From NCBI GenBank assembly GCA_963693285.1, contig OY848919.1:12581461-12645460 (forward strand): a stretch of 64,000 nucleotides of DNA. The letters are read 5' to 3'. The notes under the pieces are model-generated. The model was not told the DNA's origin, ran no database searches, and saw only the letters and a program-made list of their open reading frames with translations. Below, piece by piece: positions 1-12,212 of this stretch. Each line of letters opens with the position of its first letter. The first letter of the stretch is position 1. Origin of the DNA: Xestospongia muta (lineage: Eukaryota > Porifera > Demospongiae > Haplosclerida > Petrosiidae). A program made the position numbers and the translations under genes.

Positions 1-894
1 TTTGCACACATCCAAAGATGGATACTCAGAAGGAATTTCTTTACCGACCTCACTTTGGACAACTTCACTACCATCAAGACTAAAGACACCACCCACTAAA
101 ACAAATTCACCTTTTTCCATTTTAGACTGGACACCAACAGGAACACTACAGCCACCTCCTAAAACTTGAAGAAACTTCCTCTCAGCACTACAACACAGTA
201 AGGTTTCAGGATCATTTAATGGAGAAACTATACCAAGAGTTAGTTGGTCATCAGATCTTGTCTCCACAGCTAATGCCCCCTGACCTACTGCATAAAGGCA
301 TAAATTGCTATCAAGTTCCTGACTTATTCTATCCTTCCATCCCATACGCTCAATACCAGCAGATGCTAATATTAACCCATCATATTCTCCGCTAGTGTCT
401 AGTTTTGTGAGACGAGTATTTAAATTTCCTCGCACTGGTTTGTATTGATAATTAGGAAAATGTCGTTTCAATTGAGCAATACGTCGAAGGGAGCTAGTAC
501 CAATAACACTACCAGAAGGAAGATCATTGATTGTCTTGCCTTTGTGTTGAGGAGCGAGTATTAATGTATCTGTGGGTGAGTCCCGTTTATAAATAACAGC
601 TAATTGCATTCCAGGAGGTAATGTGGTAGGAAGATCCTTTAATGAGTGGACAATTAAATCAATTTGACCAACAGCTAATGCAGTTTCCAATTCTTTAGTA
701 AAAAGGTTGGTCTGCCCAATGTTGGGGAGAGGTTTATCGAGAACTTGATCTCCAATCGTTTTCATGGTGATAACTTCAAATGTAATTGAGGGGTGGAGTT
801 TTTGTAAGTGATCGATGATCGTATGTGTCTGGATCATTGCCAGTTGACTGGCACGTGATCCCACTCTAATAACTCTGCTGTCTTTATCTGCCAT
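1..894 (-). CDS. HMBS: Hydroxymethylbilane synthase (porphobilinogen deaminase), 5' part
   Basis: This enzyme of haem synthesis joins four porphobilinogen molecules into hydroxymethylbilane in the cytosol. The frame is open from ATG at 894-892 to the left edge (298 codons, no intron). The family is clear from VGSRASQLA at residues 11-19, VHSLKDLP at 82-89, where D87 aligns with the catalytic aspartate of the family (D84 in E. coli HemC), the GTSSLRR substrate-binding stretch, and GGGCSVPV, where C249 (codon 148-150) is the cysteine that carries the dipyrromethane cofactor. Animal HMBS is about 350-360 residues, so only the end of domain 3 is missing. I chose this ATG because it sits directly before the conserved VIRVGSR strand. 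The gene is transcribed away from the FCHSD-type gene, with a shared upstream region. No sign of inactivation. Confidence 0.95.
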   Translation of the reverse strand, partial: MADKDSRVIRVGSRASQLAMIQTHTIIDHLQKLHPSITFEVITMKTIGDQVLDKPLPNIGQTNLFTKELETALAVGQIDLIVHSLKDLPTTLPPGMQLAVIYKRDSPTDTLILAPQHKGKTINDLPSGSVIGTSSLRRIAQLKRHFPNYQYKPVRGNLNTRLTKLDTSGEYDGLILASAGIERMGWKDRISQELDSNLCLYAVGQGALAVETRSDDQLTLGIVSPLNDPETLLCCSAERKFLQVLGGGCSVPVGVQSKMEKGEFVLVGGVFSLDGSEVVQSEVGKEIPSEYPSLDVCK

Positions 895-1286
895 TAAAGA
901 GAAAGGGGCAAGTGACAGACCAACACACTGACCACGTGGAGGAAGTAGTGGGTGGGGCTATGTGCGTGGGTGTAGGTATGCAACTATTAATTTTTGTATT
1001 AAACTATCAATATTAGCTGGGTGTGGTCATTGTTGATACAAGCTTTCCATACATGCTGGAATTGACAAATTGAACATTTCCAGGATAACTTTTAACTTTG
1101 TCGGATTCTAGACTACTTCAAGATAACGCCAATGTGAGTTGTTTGTATTTATCTATTGTATTAGTAAGATAGTGAAAGAATTTATTCAAGTTTTGATATT
1201 ATATGAAATTGTCCAATTATTGTGTTTTATCTATCTCTCTATTTTGTTTTTTTTATAGTTTTTGACGTTTACTAAATTAACAAATC
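895..1286. promoter_or_regulatory. Shared upstream region of HMBS and the FCHSD-type gene
   Basis: These 392 bp separate the start codons of two divergent genes, so both promoters must lie here or in leader exons. A possible 5' leader intron of the plus-strand gene runs from a GTGAGT-type donor near 1134 to a TTTTTATAG acceptor near 1258, leaving a short exon before the ATG at 1287. No TATA box is convincing on either side. The extent is an inference from gene positions. Confidence 0.5.
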
Positions 1287-3510
1287 ATGAGTACTCCAAC
1301 TTTAAATAGAAAGGTGAGTCCATTATATATTGTAAATGTCCCGTAGTGTCAATAGATACATGGTGATTATAATGGACATACACGTGTATAAATGTTTAGA
1401 TGTCTGGTTGTATAAATGGACATAACACTTAAGGACACAGACAGTTGTCTACTCAGTTGTGTCTTTGTCATGTCATGTTGTTGTTAAGAGAATAAAACAA
1501 TTTGTTCACCACTAAAAGAAAAGCTGTCATGATTATGTAATATTGATGACTGTACACTGACTCAAGAAGGATTTATAATAATGATAATGGATGTATAAAA
1601 GATGGGAATGGATGCATAAAAGATGGGAATGGATATATAAAAGATAGGAATGGATATATTGTATGGCATATTAAGGGAGGGATAGATGCATAATAAATTG
1701 AAATGGATTTATAGAATTGAAAAATGGATACATAACAATGATGACTTTTTATTTCTAATAAAATTTTAAATGAGGAAATATTAAGTATTATAACAAAGTA
1801 AAGATGTTTCATTATTAACGTGTTAGAAGGTATCGTTTTGTAAACAAGTGATATGTGTTATAAAGGAAATATTGTCACTATTAAGTTGTAGTTATGGAAA
1901 GTAGTAATGTTATGTTAATAGTTGTTAAACTAACAAATGAGTTAGTACAAATGTTATGTACTTAATCATTATCATTTGTGATAACATGTTGGCATAATTT
2001 TGTGTTCATCCTACCTATTTTATTTTGTTCATTCATCCATCCATTATTCTATCCATCCATCCATTCATCCATCTATCCATCCATCTATCCATCCATCTAT
2101 CCATCCATCCATCCATCTATCTATCCATCCATCCAATCCATTCATATATCCTAACAGACATAACAACACATTTTCACTCCATACCCTTCACTCAATAAAT
2201 TGGCTGTCATAGAGAGGATGTTCCTAATATTTAATAATTACTAATACCACACTATATTAAATATCATACACTACATTATATACTAATACCTTCCTCCTAC
2301 TACAACACATAACAGTTACATTATATACTAATATCTTCCTCCTACTACAACACATAACAGTTACATTATATACTAATATCTTCCTCCTACTACAACACAT
2401 AACAGTTACATTATATACTAATATCTTCCTCCTACTACAACACATAACAGTTGAGATGATACTTTATTATATTTCTTAATATCTCTTACTTTGTTTAGGA
2501 GAAGCTCAGTACTTCAGTACGTAGTGCTCTCAATGAGCAATTAGCAAAGTTACAAATCAAACATTTAGCTGAACAGGAATTACTAGATGAAATCAGGTGA
2601 GATAAATGGACTATAACTATAGGAATGGACGAATATAATGGATAGATAAAAGTGAAATGGATCAACGATAAGAGACAAGAATTAAGTATATTTTTTGTTT
2701 GTTTGTTATAGAAGTTTTATGAAACAGAGAGCTCAATTAGATAGAGATTATTCTCAAGTGAGTTTTGTATAAATTATTGTTTAATTTGAGAGTGAAAATA
2801 AAATCTAAAAATGTATACAAATAGAATGATCAATCATGTGATAGTCATGTGATCATCATGTGATCTGTTTAGGGTATCCAAAGATTGGTTCAGCAATTCC
2901 AGAACAAGAGGGAAATCAAACCTCCACCTGATGTACTAAATTTTGATAGACTAGAGAACAGGTATGTCTGTCCATTTGTTTATTCATTGATCCATTTATT
3001 GACCCATTCATCCATTAGAGGTATAATGGAAGTATGGAAATGTTTGTTGGATAAAACAGAGGAGTTAGGGAAAAGACGTGGTGCTGTTGCTGACCTTATC
3101 TGCAGCAGTATACTGGATGATCTCAAAGTTTTGCGACGAGAAAAGGACCAAGCTTTCAAAAGATACTCTGAAATAACACAAGTTATGATCAGTGAAGTAC
3201 TAGAGAGTGTGCGTGGACTAACTACAGTAAGCAAATGGACATGATTTACTGAATACAAACTTACACAAACTTATAAATAATTGTTCATTGTTTTAGACAA
3301 AGAAGTTATACAATGAGAGATGGAAAATGTGCGAAGAAGTGCGGCAAAAATTTCAGGATGCTGATGATAGGTCAGTGATGATGTCATAGTGATGTCGTAT
3401 TGAAATGCATTACTATAGGTTACGTACATCTCAACTGAAGATGTTTGAATCAAAAGCTGCTCTTGAAAGGACACAGAAAAAGGTAGAAAGTTAGAACCTA
3501 TATAGTGTCT

Positions 3511-3581
<71 letters not shown>

Positions 3582-6281
3582 GACTGGAGACAAATTAAAA
3601 GGAGCTCAGAAGCATTTAGTTGTACAACGAAATGAATATCTACTTTCTCTAGCACAAACTAACACTCATTTAACAAAACACTTTGAAACAGACCTACCTG
3701 AAGTTATAAAGGTATGAAAGTCATGTGACAGTCACATGATTGAGCCTCTGCTCACTTTGTAGGCAATAGATGGAGAGTTATATGACAAAGTTCGTAATTC
3801 ATATGTATTGTATGCACAAATTGAAGCTGATTGTTGTAATGCAGTGAAAGCAGAATGTGAAGACCTGAGAGAAAAGGCAGCATTGGTAATAAAGGAAGGG
3901 ATGAATGGATAGAGGGATAAAGGGAGAGAAGGATAAAGGGATGAATGAAGTGAGGGATAGATGGGTAAAGGGAAGGATTGGAGAGAGGGGTGAAAGAAGT
4001 GAGGGATAGAAGGGTGAGGGGAAGGAGGGAGGTAAAGAGAGGGATGGATGTAATGGGTGATTCAATAGATAGGCAATCAGATTTTGACAGATAAAGTGAC
4101 AGACTGATAATAGAAGACAAAGGGTTTCTTGTTATTTCTTTAGGTTAATCGTGAGTATGTACTTGAATGCTTCATTACTGAGAACCCAATTCTAAGGGAC
4201 AAAATAGCGTATCAATTTGAGCCCTGTGATACTGATAAAGTCACTACAATCAGTAAAGATCATGATGCTGAACTATATCTTAACAAGGTATGACAATCAC
4301 ATGACAATCATGTGATACATGTAGCTATAATATGACTCTCATGTGATCTATAGGAGGCACGTAAGTGGGCACAAGAACTAACAAGACTTCATCAAATTAT
4401 AGCAGATAAAAATAAAACAATTAAAGGATTACAATCTGTTACACAGGCTTATCATGTGGTATGTTACCATAGCAACTTTTCATGAATAAATAATAAGTAT
4501 TAGAGTGCATGCATGAGCCTTGTTTATAATCAGCAATAATTCTTGTAACCATGACAATTATTAATGAATATCTAATTATTCTTTAGAATCCAGAGTTTGG
4601 TACAAGTGATGCAGTGACTGAAGCACAGCAGAATTTACTTCAAATTCAGGAAGAGATACGGAAAATCGAAGTGACAACAACAAAAGCTAATGCACGTCTT
4701 GACCTCCTTAGAGACAGTGGCAGTAAGTCTAATGAACAAGATAGAAGTGTATCATCTTCTCTCTCTCATAGTTGATGTTAACAAATGGTTACAACAAGCT
4801 GCACATACTGGACCTGAGTATGTTCCTGGAGAACATCGTCCTCAAGAGAAGATTACATCTCAACCTGATCTAATGGATTTAAACTCTAGTATGTACATAA
4901 ATATATATAATAATGTTTATTCGTCCATTCTCTTGCTATTAATCCATTTATTTATTTATGAATCTATTAGGTCTACGAACACAGAAAGTTAGTGTTGGTC
5001 AGTTATCATTACCAGGAGAGAGTGATACAGCATCATTGAAATCTGACGGCTTAAGTCTTAACTCTTATCATAGTGAACCTACACCAAATATGTGTGTAGT
5101 TCTATACTCATATGAGGTATTCAGAACTTATCCATTTTATATTATTACATGTATCCATTTTAAAGGCATGCATCCATTAAATAATAATGTGTCTTTTTCT
5201 TACAACATATATCCATTGTATAAAACAATGTATTAAAGCTATCTATCCATTTATCCATTTGTTTGTCCATAAAGGCTCAGAGAAATGATGAACTCAATAT
5301 ACATACTGATGAAGAACTAGATGTCTTAGAATGGGACGATGGAGATGGTTGGTGTAAGGGACGTAATAAAAGTGGAAAAGAAGGGTTCTTCCCTCAGAGT
5401 TATGTCCGAGAAATTAGCCTTCCTTCCTCCCCACAAATGAATGTATGTGGTAGTACTAGTACTAGTGTGGGCATTACTATTACTACAGAGGGAGATGCCA
5501 TAACTGGTGAAGGTAAGTGAAATGGTTGTCATGGTAACAGTTGACCACACCCTTTTAGTCATGTTACGAGCACTGTATGAGTATACTGCACAAGATGAAG
5601 AGGAGCTTTCATTTCCTGAGGGGGCAGTGTTACGACTGCTTCGTACTGACGATAATGGAGTAGATGATGGATGGTGGGAGGGGATATATGAAGGAAAGAA
5701 AGGAGTGTTTCCTTCATTAGTGGTAGAAGTAATTTCTGGAGACATTAATCAGGTAACAGTCAAAGTCATGTCAGTAGACTCACATGTCAATCACATGATA
5801 TTTTGTAGTGATCATGTGACAGATTGCAAATAATGACAATCCATATGTATGTGTATGACTGGATCAAATGCTCATTAATTTTTCATAGATTGGTGCTGAT
5901 TTAACACCCGTTAGTTCGGAGGTATTCCCTTTTCCTGCAGTTAGTTCGTCATCCCCATTACCTCCTCCCAACTATCCAGCTCCTGAAATATCCACAGAAG
6001 ACTTATCAATACCACCACTTCGTCCATCATTAGGTTCCACCCCCTCGTTAGTATTTCAGAGCAGTCCTGGTCCACCTGCTCGTCATCCTTTGGGAACTTC
6101 ATCAACTGCCAGCTCTCCAGGGATTTATAGAGGAAGTGCTGTGGTTAGTGAGAAACGAGACCTGTCAAACCAGTTTTACCAGTCTGACAACTTTCATGAT
6201 AGTTTTGAAGATACTTTGCAAAATCCGGAGAACAACAATTGGAGTTCATTTGAAGATGTTAACGATGAGTCGTTTGTGTGA
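1287..6281 (+). CDS. FCHSD2: F-BAR and double SH3 domain protein (FCHSD1/2, nervous wreck type)
   Basis: Spliced product of 776 residues. Exons: 1287-1313, 2499-2596, 2712-2757, 2873-2961, 3019-3226, 3297-3370, 3419-3482, 3583-3711, 3763-3885, 4144-4287, 4354-4458, 4587-4722, 4772-4888, 4971-5116, 5275-5512, 5559-5752, 5889-6281. All introns are GT-AG and the phases close. Residues 1-290 form an F-BAR domain ([19 protein letters not shown] near the start; [14 protein letters not shown] in the middle), followed by the family's middle segment ([10 protein letters not shown]). The first SH3 (about 488-550, [15 protein letters not shown]) is split by an intron; the second (about 582-640, [16 protein letters not shown]) lies within one exon. 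The proline/serine-rich tail ends with short acidic NPF/DSFE-like motifs. The family bends membranes and couples them to WASP-driven actin assembly during endocytosis. The order F-BAR, SH3, SH3 fits FCHSD better than other F-BAR families; FCHSD1 versus FCHSD2 cannot be decided. Confidence 0.9.
2034..2142. repeat. (ATCC)n-type simple repeat in FCHSD intron 1
   Basis: An imperfect ATCC/ATCT tetranucleotide run in the 1.2-kb first intron. Short open frames through it only spell Ile-His-Pro-Ser repeats. The intron also holds irregular copies of a GGGAATGGATRYATAAAAGAT-like unit around 1590-1700. Confidence 0.9.
2273..2452. repeat. 45-bp minisatellite, about four copies, in FCHSD intron 1
   Basis: A 45-bp unit containing CTTCCTCCTACTACAACAC is repeated about four times with few differences, ending just upstream of the acceptor of exon 2 (2499). 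Confidence 0.9.
3515..3579 (+). repeat. (CT)n microsatellite forming the polypyrimidine tract of FCHSD intron 7
   Basis: An uninterrupted CT dinucleotide run fills most of this intron and ends three bases before the AG acceptor of the exon at 3583. It reads CT on the sense strand. Confidence 0.95.
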
Positions 6282-6359
6282 CCACAGCCTCAATTATATA
6301 ACTTATTTTAAAAACATGTAGATAATATGTACTTGCATTGTATATGAGAATTTTCTATA

Positions 6360-6365
6360 AATAAA
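6360..6365 (+). terminator. Polyadenylation signal of the FCHSD-type gene
   Basis: AATAAA lies 79 bp after the stop codon at 6279-6281 and is followed by an AT-rich stretch. It is the first canonical hexamer downstream. Confidence 0.6.
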
Positions 6366-7244
6366 TTAAATGCTATATTAATTGTTAAACAATAGTTATG
6401 GTCCATTGCTTCAAAGTGAATAAGGAACTTGCAGCTGTCATTATGTAGATGCATTGCTCCATCCAATAATTTTTTTATTTTTAAATGAATAAGTGATTGT
6501 GATGATTTTATGTTCCACACACACACACACACACACACACGTATAGCTGTTGTCATCTCTTTATTATTGTACCTACATATCATAATTGCTATAGTTGACA
6601 AGACCGAACATTATAAGGTCAAAAAAAACCATGTTGTAATAAATTCAAGACTAAACATTATAAGGTCAAAACACCATGTTGTAATAAGTTCAAGACCGAA
6701 CATTATAAGGTCAAAACACCATGTTGTAATAAGTTCAAGACTAAACATTATAAGGTCAAAACACCATGTTGTAATAAGTTCAAGACCGAACACAATAAGG
6801 TCAAAACACCATGTTGTAATAAGTTCAAGACCAAACAGTCCTAAATGACAATGATCAAGAATTCAAAGAACTTGATATGTGTATATCTCAACAACTGTTC
6901 TAACAGCACTAACTTTGGAGTAGTGAAGTACTAGATAATAATTATATATGTTCAAATATTTAGTTTTGTAGTAATAAATGTGTTCAAATTTGTTAATGAT
7001 TAACTAATCTTACATTCATATATTATTGTGAAAGTTCTACAGAATAAAACAACATGTCTTACCTTGAAATTGCCATGATAATGAATCCTATAAAAATAGC
7101 TAAGTAAATAACATCACCATGTAAGATTTCACTTATATGTTATATAAGGTATGCTGGAATTTTAGCCTTGCCCTAACCTCCTGTAAACAATTAATGTTTC
7201 ATGGGAGTTAACTCCAGACATCAGTTGTCTTTAGATCTAACAGT
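6366..7244. other. Spacer with (CA)n and a 45-bp minisatellite
   Basis: No gene is visible. A (CA)n run lies at about 6516-6540. From about 6600 to 6838 a 45-bp unit (containing ATTATAAGGTCAAAACACCA) is repeated about five times. Because the unit length is divisible by three, it creates spurious repeat ORFs on both strands. The rest is AT-rich and includes the promoter and leader of the death-fold gene starting at 7245. Confidence 0.8.
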
Positions 7245-10200
7245 ATGGCTATCAGACCCTTGTCATTTGAGGAGATATTAAGTAAGACACCACCTCTTGA
7301 TGAGTTATGTGAATATATTAGAGTTGGTACTAAATGGTATCAGGTTGGAGTACAATTAAAGTTAGATATCAAGGAACTAGACACTATTGAGGAATTGAAC
7401 AAAGATGTCATATTTAAAGTCACTAAGATGTTCCAGTTATGGCTAAATACGAACTCTCAAGCTTCAAGGGATGAAATTGTTAAAGTGTTAAAGAAAGGCA
7501 TTATCGGAGAGACAGCACTTGCTGAACGATATGAGACAACATTGAAAGATCAGTATATCAATACTACCAGTGAGTATTAGATAAAAAATGAATGATGCAT
7601 TCAAGTATTATGAAATTAACTATATTTGTCTACTAATACAGTATCAGAAGTCCCTTACAAAGTCAGTGGTATTCCAGAACACTATTATACTGCACTATCA
7701 CAAGCTCTAATCTATCCAGTACAAGTGTCTCAGTTATTATATAGTGAGAGATGTATCAGTGAAACAACCCTGGATGAAGTAGAGACCCTAGAGAGCTCAT
7801 TGAATGATAAAAAAAGAACTCTCTTGACTGCTATATCTACAACAGTGTCTTCAGACCATCGAAAGCTCAATGTATTAGCTACAACTCTGTCCAAATTTGA
7901 AGAGATGAGTTCAATAGCACATAAACTCCTCAGTGAATATGGTAAGTGATAAAAGTTTTATGTATTTTATTACTTTTTTGCTGTTCCAGCTCAAAACTTT
8001 CCTAATGACAAAGAGGGTTTTTTTCTAGAAGTAGTAAGAGTTGATCAGATGAGTTGTGAAGATATTGCTAGTGATATTCTACGTAATTATTATGGAGCCT
8101 TGTCCCAATATCTTTTTCATCCTATCATTGTAGCAAGACACCTTTGTGAAGTGGAGATAATATCTGATACAAGCCTAGCTTATATAGAGGACAGTGGACA
8201 ACTGCAGTTAGAGAGGACAACCTTATTAAAAGCTATACGTCATGCTGTTCATGTTAATCATCATAACCTGGAGGTGTTTGCTAGTGTATTAAAGAGAATC
8301 ACTGAAAATGTACCATTTGGTGACGCAATCTTTAATGACTATGGTAAGTAAAATATGAATGACATTATACAAACTCTGAATACATCCTTACAGTAATAGC
8401 TGTTAAGAAAGATGAAATTCAAGCCATTGGTCCTGATGTCAGTGACAGTATGTTTTCAATATTAAAGTTGTAATATGATGCTTCTTTCTATTTCAGGAAC
8501 TGTTCCATCTGATGTTGTTAGCAGTTCACAACAAGGTACGAATATTGTTTGAGTTCATTGTTTCTAAAAATTTTAATGTAGAGCCAAAGAAAATTTTAAT
8601 TCCTCGTAGTATGAGTCCAAAATTTACTGCTATTAGAACAAAATTTGGAATTACCTTTAACAACATCAGAAGTAAAATTGAAGGGAATCCACCTCTACTG
8701 GAAGATATGAAAACTTTTCTCGAAGATTGTGACTCTTTGCTGAAGCCATCTTTAGCTCACTCTAAAAGCATCCGTGATGTGTTGGACATTGTTCGTGACA
8801 AGTGTACGCTAATTGATATCAACTATCTTGAGGCAGTGGTGACTCGATTCAATATAAAAGATGCTAATTCAGATATTGAGTCTTACAAGAAAGTTATAGA
8901 TCAATTCTGCCAATCTATTTCTGTTCGTCTCTGTTTACAAGAAATCTTTCCAGCAACAGCAACTGCTACTCCTCTTCAAGATGAAACTGCCACTTTTGTC
9001 CTCAATTGGGATCCAGATGAATCCATGTTAAGTGATATCACAAATATTATGCCAGCTGTCTTCGAAAGACTGGATAAATGGGTGACAGTGAAAGTCATTA
9101 AAGAAGGCAACTCGATTACTGTGACCTGTACCTTTCCACTTAATCTGTACGGATTGCTTATTGCCAAAGCTCATAAGACTGTCCACTCAATTAAAGGGTT
9201 AATTAGAGTGACCATTGGTCATTGTACCATTTGGGATACACATGCAAGAGATAAGGTAATTCTAAGACAACTATAATATGATACTTTGTGGGGTTGATAT
9301 GTAGGAGATCAAGTGTCTCACAGATGAAGTAAAAGATCTTGAAAAAACAAATGCTTCACTAAGAGAGCAATCAGAGTATGACAAAAGTAAGCAATATTCA
9401 AGTTTAAATAAATGATAGCTGTTTCAGCTATTCTGCAAGAAAAATTGAAAGAGATACAAAAATTAAAGTCAATAACAACAGGTAATTGTGTAATAAATAG
9501 CAGCTACAGTGACAGCTATAGATAAAATTTCCCCATAAGCAGTTGATTATTAGGTTTGTGGGTAAAAGCAATAAACAATAAGGTCAACAATTAAATTTAT
9601 CAAAATGAAATTTAAAAATTAAATTAAAAATTAAATAAAATTAAAATTAAATTTTAGTTTATAGTTTTGGTATGTACAGGAAACCTTTTAGCTTTAGTTT
9701 TTTGTTTCATTAACATAGCCAATTTAGGGGTTTATATACTAAAATACTTTACCCCTTATAAAATCCATTTTAATCTTAATTTTGATAATATTCTCCAGTG
9801 TCAAGTCAGTTGACATCAGACTCAGATCTACGAGAAAAATTAAAAATTAAGTCCACAATGAGTAAAGCGAAGACATTGGAAATAGAACACCTGACCAGGC
9901 AAAAAGAAGGTAAGTTCTAGTACTGTTAGTAGTACATACTATATATGGTTATGTTCTATAGTTACTGATAAAGTATTAGTAAACAACTTAGAAGAGATAG
10001 AAATACTGCAGGAAAAGGTAACATCATTGACCTTGCAATTAAAAGCAAGAGAAGACAGGATTAGTCAGTTGATGGAGAACATGAAGAGTAAGAAATAATG
10101 TTTTATATTTACTTCAGTTAATACTGTATTATTATAGATCTAGAGTCTAGAATAGCAGAAGTAAGTGTTTGGATGAAGTCTGTCAATCCAGAATTAAGTC

Positions 10201-11248
10201 AAAGACTTGATGAGATAACAACTGATAAACTAAACACATCAACAACTGGTCCAGATATTATACAAAGTGAAGAGGAAGAGACACATCTAAGTAAAGATGA
10301 TGATCATAAAGGTATTAATTACCAGCACATGACACATATTTTAGTGCTGTGTGTAGGTTATATTGACATGTGGTTCATGTACACTCTTCTCCATATATTG
10401 TTACACTATATATTACTATGTGTGTATTATACTATATCTAACATTGTTTTATAACAGGAGACACTGGATTTGTTGAGTGGAAATATGAAGATAATAATGT
10501 TATACTGGACTCACCAACTATTGAACAATGTGAAGATGTTATGAATAGTTTAATGAAAGAACAACAAACAGGAAATGAATGGAGAGTTCGTCTCTTTTCA
10601 TCATCTCCTGAAAATGCAGCAGTAATAATTAACAATCTTAACATGTGTACAGTGTCGAGACTTGATATAGAGAAAACTTCATTGGACAGTATGTGTGTAT
10701 CAACGTTGTCAGAGATACTAACAACTAATAAAACAATAAAGCAACTAGAACTGAATTCCTGTTCATTTAGAGGTGGTATCAAACAAATCAGTGATGTTCT
10801 CTTCACTAACACAACACTTGAAGAATTTATATCGGCTGAGGTTATTGTCACAGATGAAGATATTACTCACTTGTCTAAGATGCTATGCAGTAATAAAACA
10901 TTGAAAGTACTAGAAGTGTCCTTCTGTAATATCACTGATAATAATGTCAGATGTATCTGTGATGGACTCAGTAAAAACCAAACACTGACTGAGTTGAACA
11001 TAGGAGGTAATCGTCAGGTCACTTCAGTTAGTACCAGTACAATAGCTGAGCTAATATGCACAAATACATCACTGACAAGACTATATCTCGACGATATTTC
11101 ACTGAACGATGATGATATCACAATAATTTGTACATCACTTATTAAAAATACTACAATACAGAAACTACATTTATCAAGAAAACATGAACACTTTTGTAAG
11201 AAGTGGGACAGTTATCAAGTTATTAAAGACAGACTTGTGTTTTGGTAG
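7245..11248 (+). CDS. DEATH-CARD-CARD-module X-coiled coil-LRR protein
   Basis: Exons: 7245-7569, 7642-7941, 8029-8343 (or from 7990, same frame), 8394-8447, 8497-8535, 8582-9255, 9305-9386, 9428-9481, 9799-9909, 9962-10087, 10138-10311, 10458-11248. The product is 1,014 residues (1,027 with the other acceptor). Residues 1-108 form a DEATH-like fold (TKWYQVGVQLKLD, then LWLNTNSQASRDEIV). Two CARD-like helical domains follow (about 115-208 and 217-313), each ending in a similar helix before a YG. Residues 345-569 are an uncharacterised module (module X: helices, then a strand-rich part with NSITVTCTFPLNLYG and RVTIGHCTI). Residues 570-750 are charged coiled coil. The last exon has about six RI/NLR-type leucine-rich repeats (SLTRLYLDDISLND). 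No NACHT, TIR, transmembrane segment or signal peptide is seen, so a cytosolic sensor/adaptor is inferred. The start ATG opens the DEATH exon; no upstream exon is evident. The domain calls are by eye. Confidence 0.8.
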
Positions 11249-11600
11249 TTTGGTGTTTACATTGCTTTCTCAATCAATTTTATATTCACTTTGAATTTCT
11301 TTGACTAGTACAGTATATATATTTCTTTTCTTATTAACAATATAAAAACAGCATTTCCTCTGACATACTTCTCTAAAAAGTTTTAAACTTTGCACTTGTT
11401 TGTCCACTATGATCACCTGTCACATTTGTGGTTATTAATGATGATCAATTGAAGACAGCATCACTAAGACATTTCATTAGAATGTCTAGTGAGCTCACTT
11501 GAGACACATGGCACTCAGCTATGACATCATTTGTTTTGATTGGGTTAATCCTACATCTTAGTTAGGTAGGTGCATCAACTGGTCTCATGAACTGGGGTGC

Positions 11601-11756
11601 TTCTTGGTGTAACTTGAGTGATGATGTAACATGTATCCTATGATGACATCACTATGTGTCATAGAGTTAATAATGTGAGGTTTGGTTTAGGGTTTAGATG
11701 ATGTCATCAATATGATGACATCACTATGTGTCATCATAGTCAAGTTACACCAAGAA
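11601..11756. mobile_element. Small inverted-repeat (MITE-like) element
   Basis: A perfect 17-bp arm (TTCTTGGTGTAACTTGA at 11601-11617) is repeated inverted at 11740-11756, with weaker pairing on both sides (ATGAACTGGGGTGC against a reverse-complement GTTCATGGGATGG). The interior has two direct copies of a GATGACATCACTATGTGTCA unit. The size and structure suggest a non-autonomous foldback element, but no clear target-site duplication could be fixed. Confidence 0.45.
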
Positions 11757-12141
11757 CCATCCCATGAACTGATACATGCATACAGGTTTGGTAATAACTT
11801 AAGATGAAACAGTATGGTAAGAAAAATCATGTACCTAATGTCATATTAACATGTCATTTTAGACTAAAGGAATTGTTTCATAAAACGATAGAGACATTGT
11901 GATAAAGGTCAAAGTTGTCCATCCTTTATACCACAAGTATTGTATAGATGCAACAATGTAATGTAGGATAGATTGAGTCATGATATAACATCATTTTTGT
12001 ATAGACAGTCAGTAAAATTTATTGAATAGATGTAATATGACAATGTTGTATTAGTTGAATCAAGTCAAAATCTTGTTGATTTTGAAGTTGAATCAAATTG
12101 AATTAGTTATTTCAAGATTGAAATCTTTTGCCATTTTAAAG

Positions 12142-12164
12142 AAATAATCATAATAATAATAATC

Positions 12165-12211
<47 letters not shown>

Positions 12212-12212
12212 C
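12142..12212. repeat. (AAT)n microsatellite
   Basis: An AAT trinucleotide run with two ATC interruptions near its left end. Confidence 0.95.
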
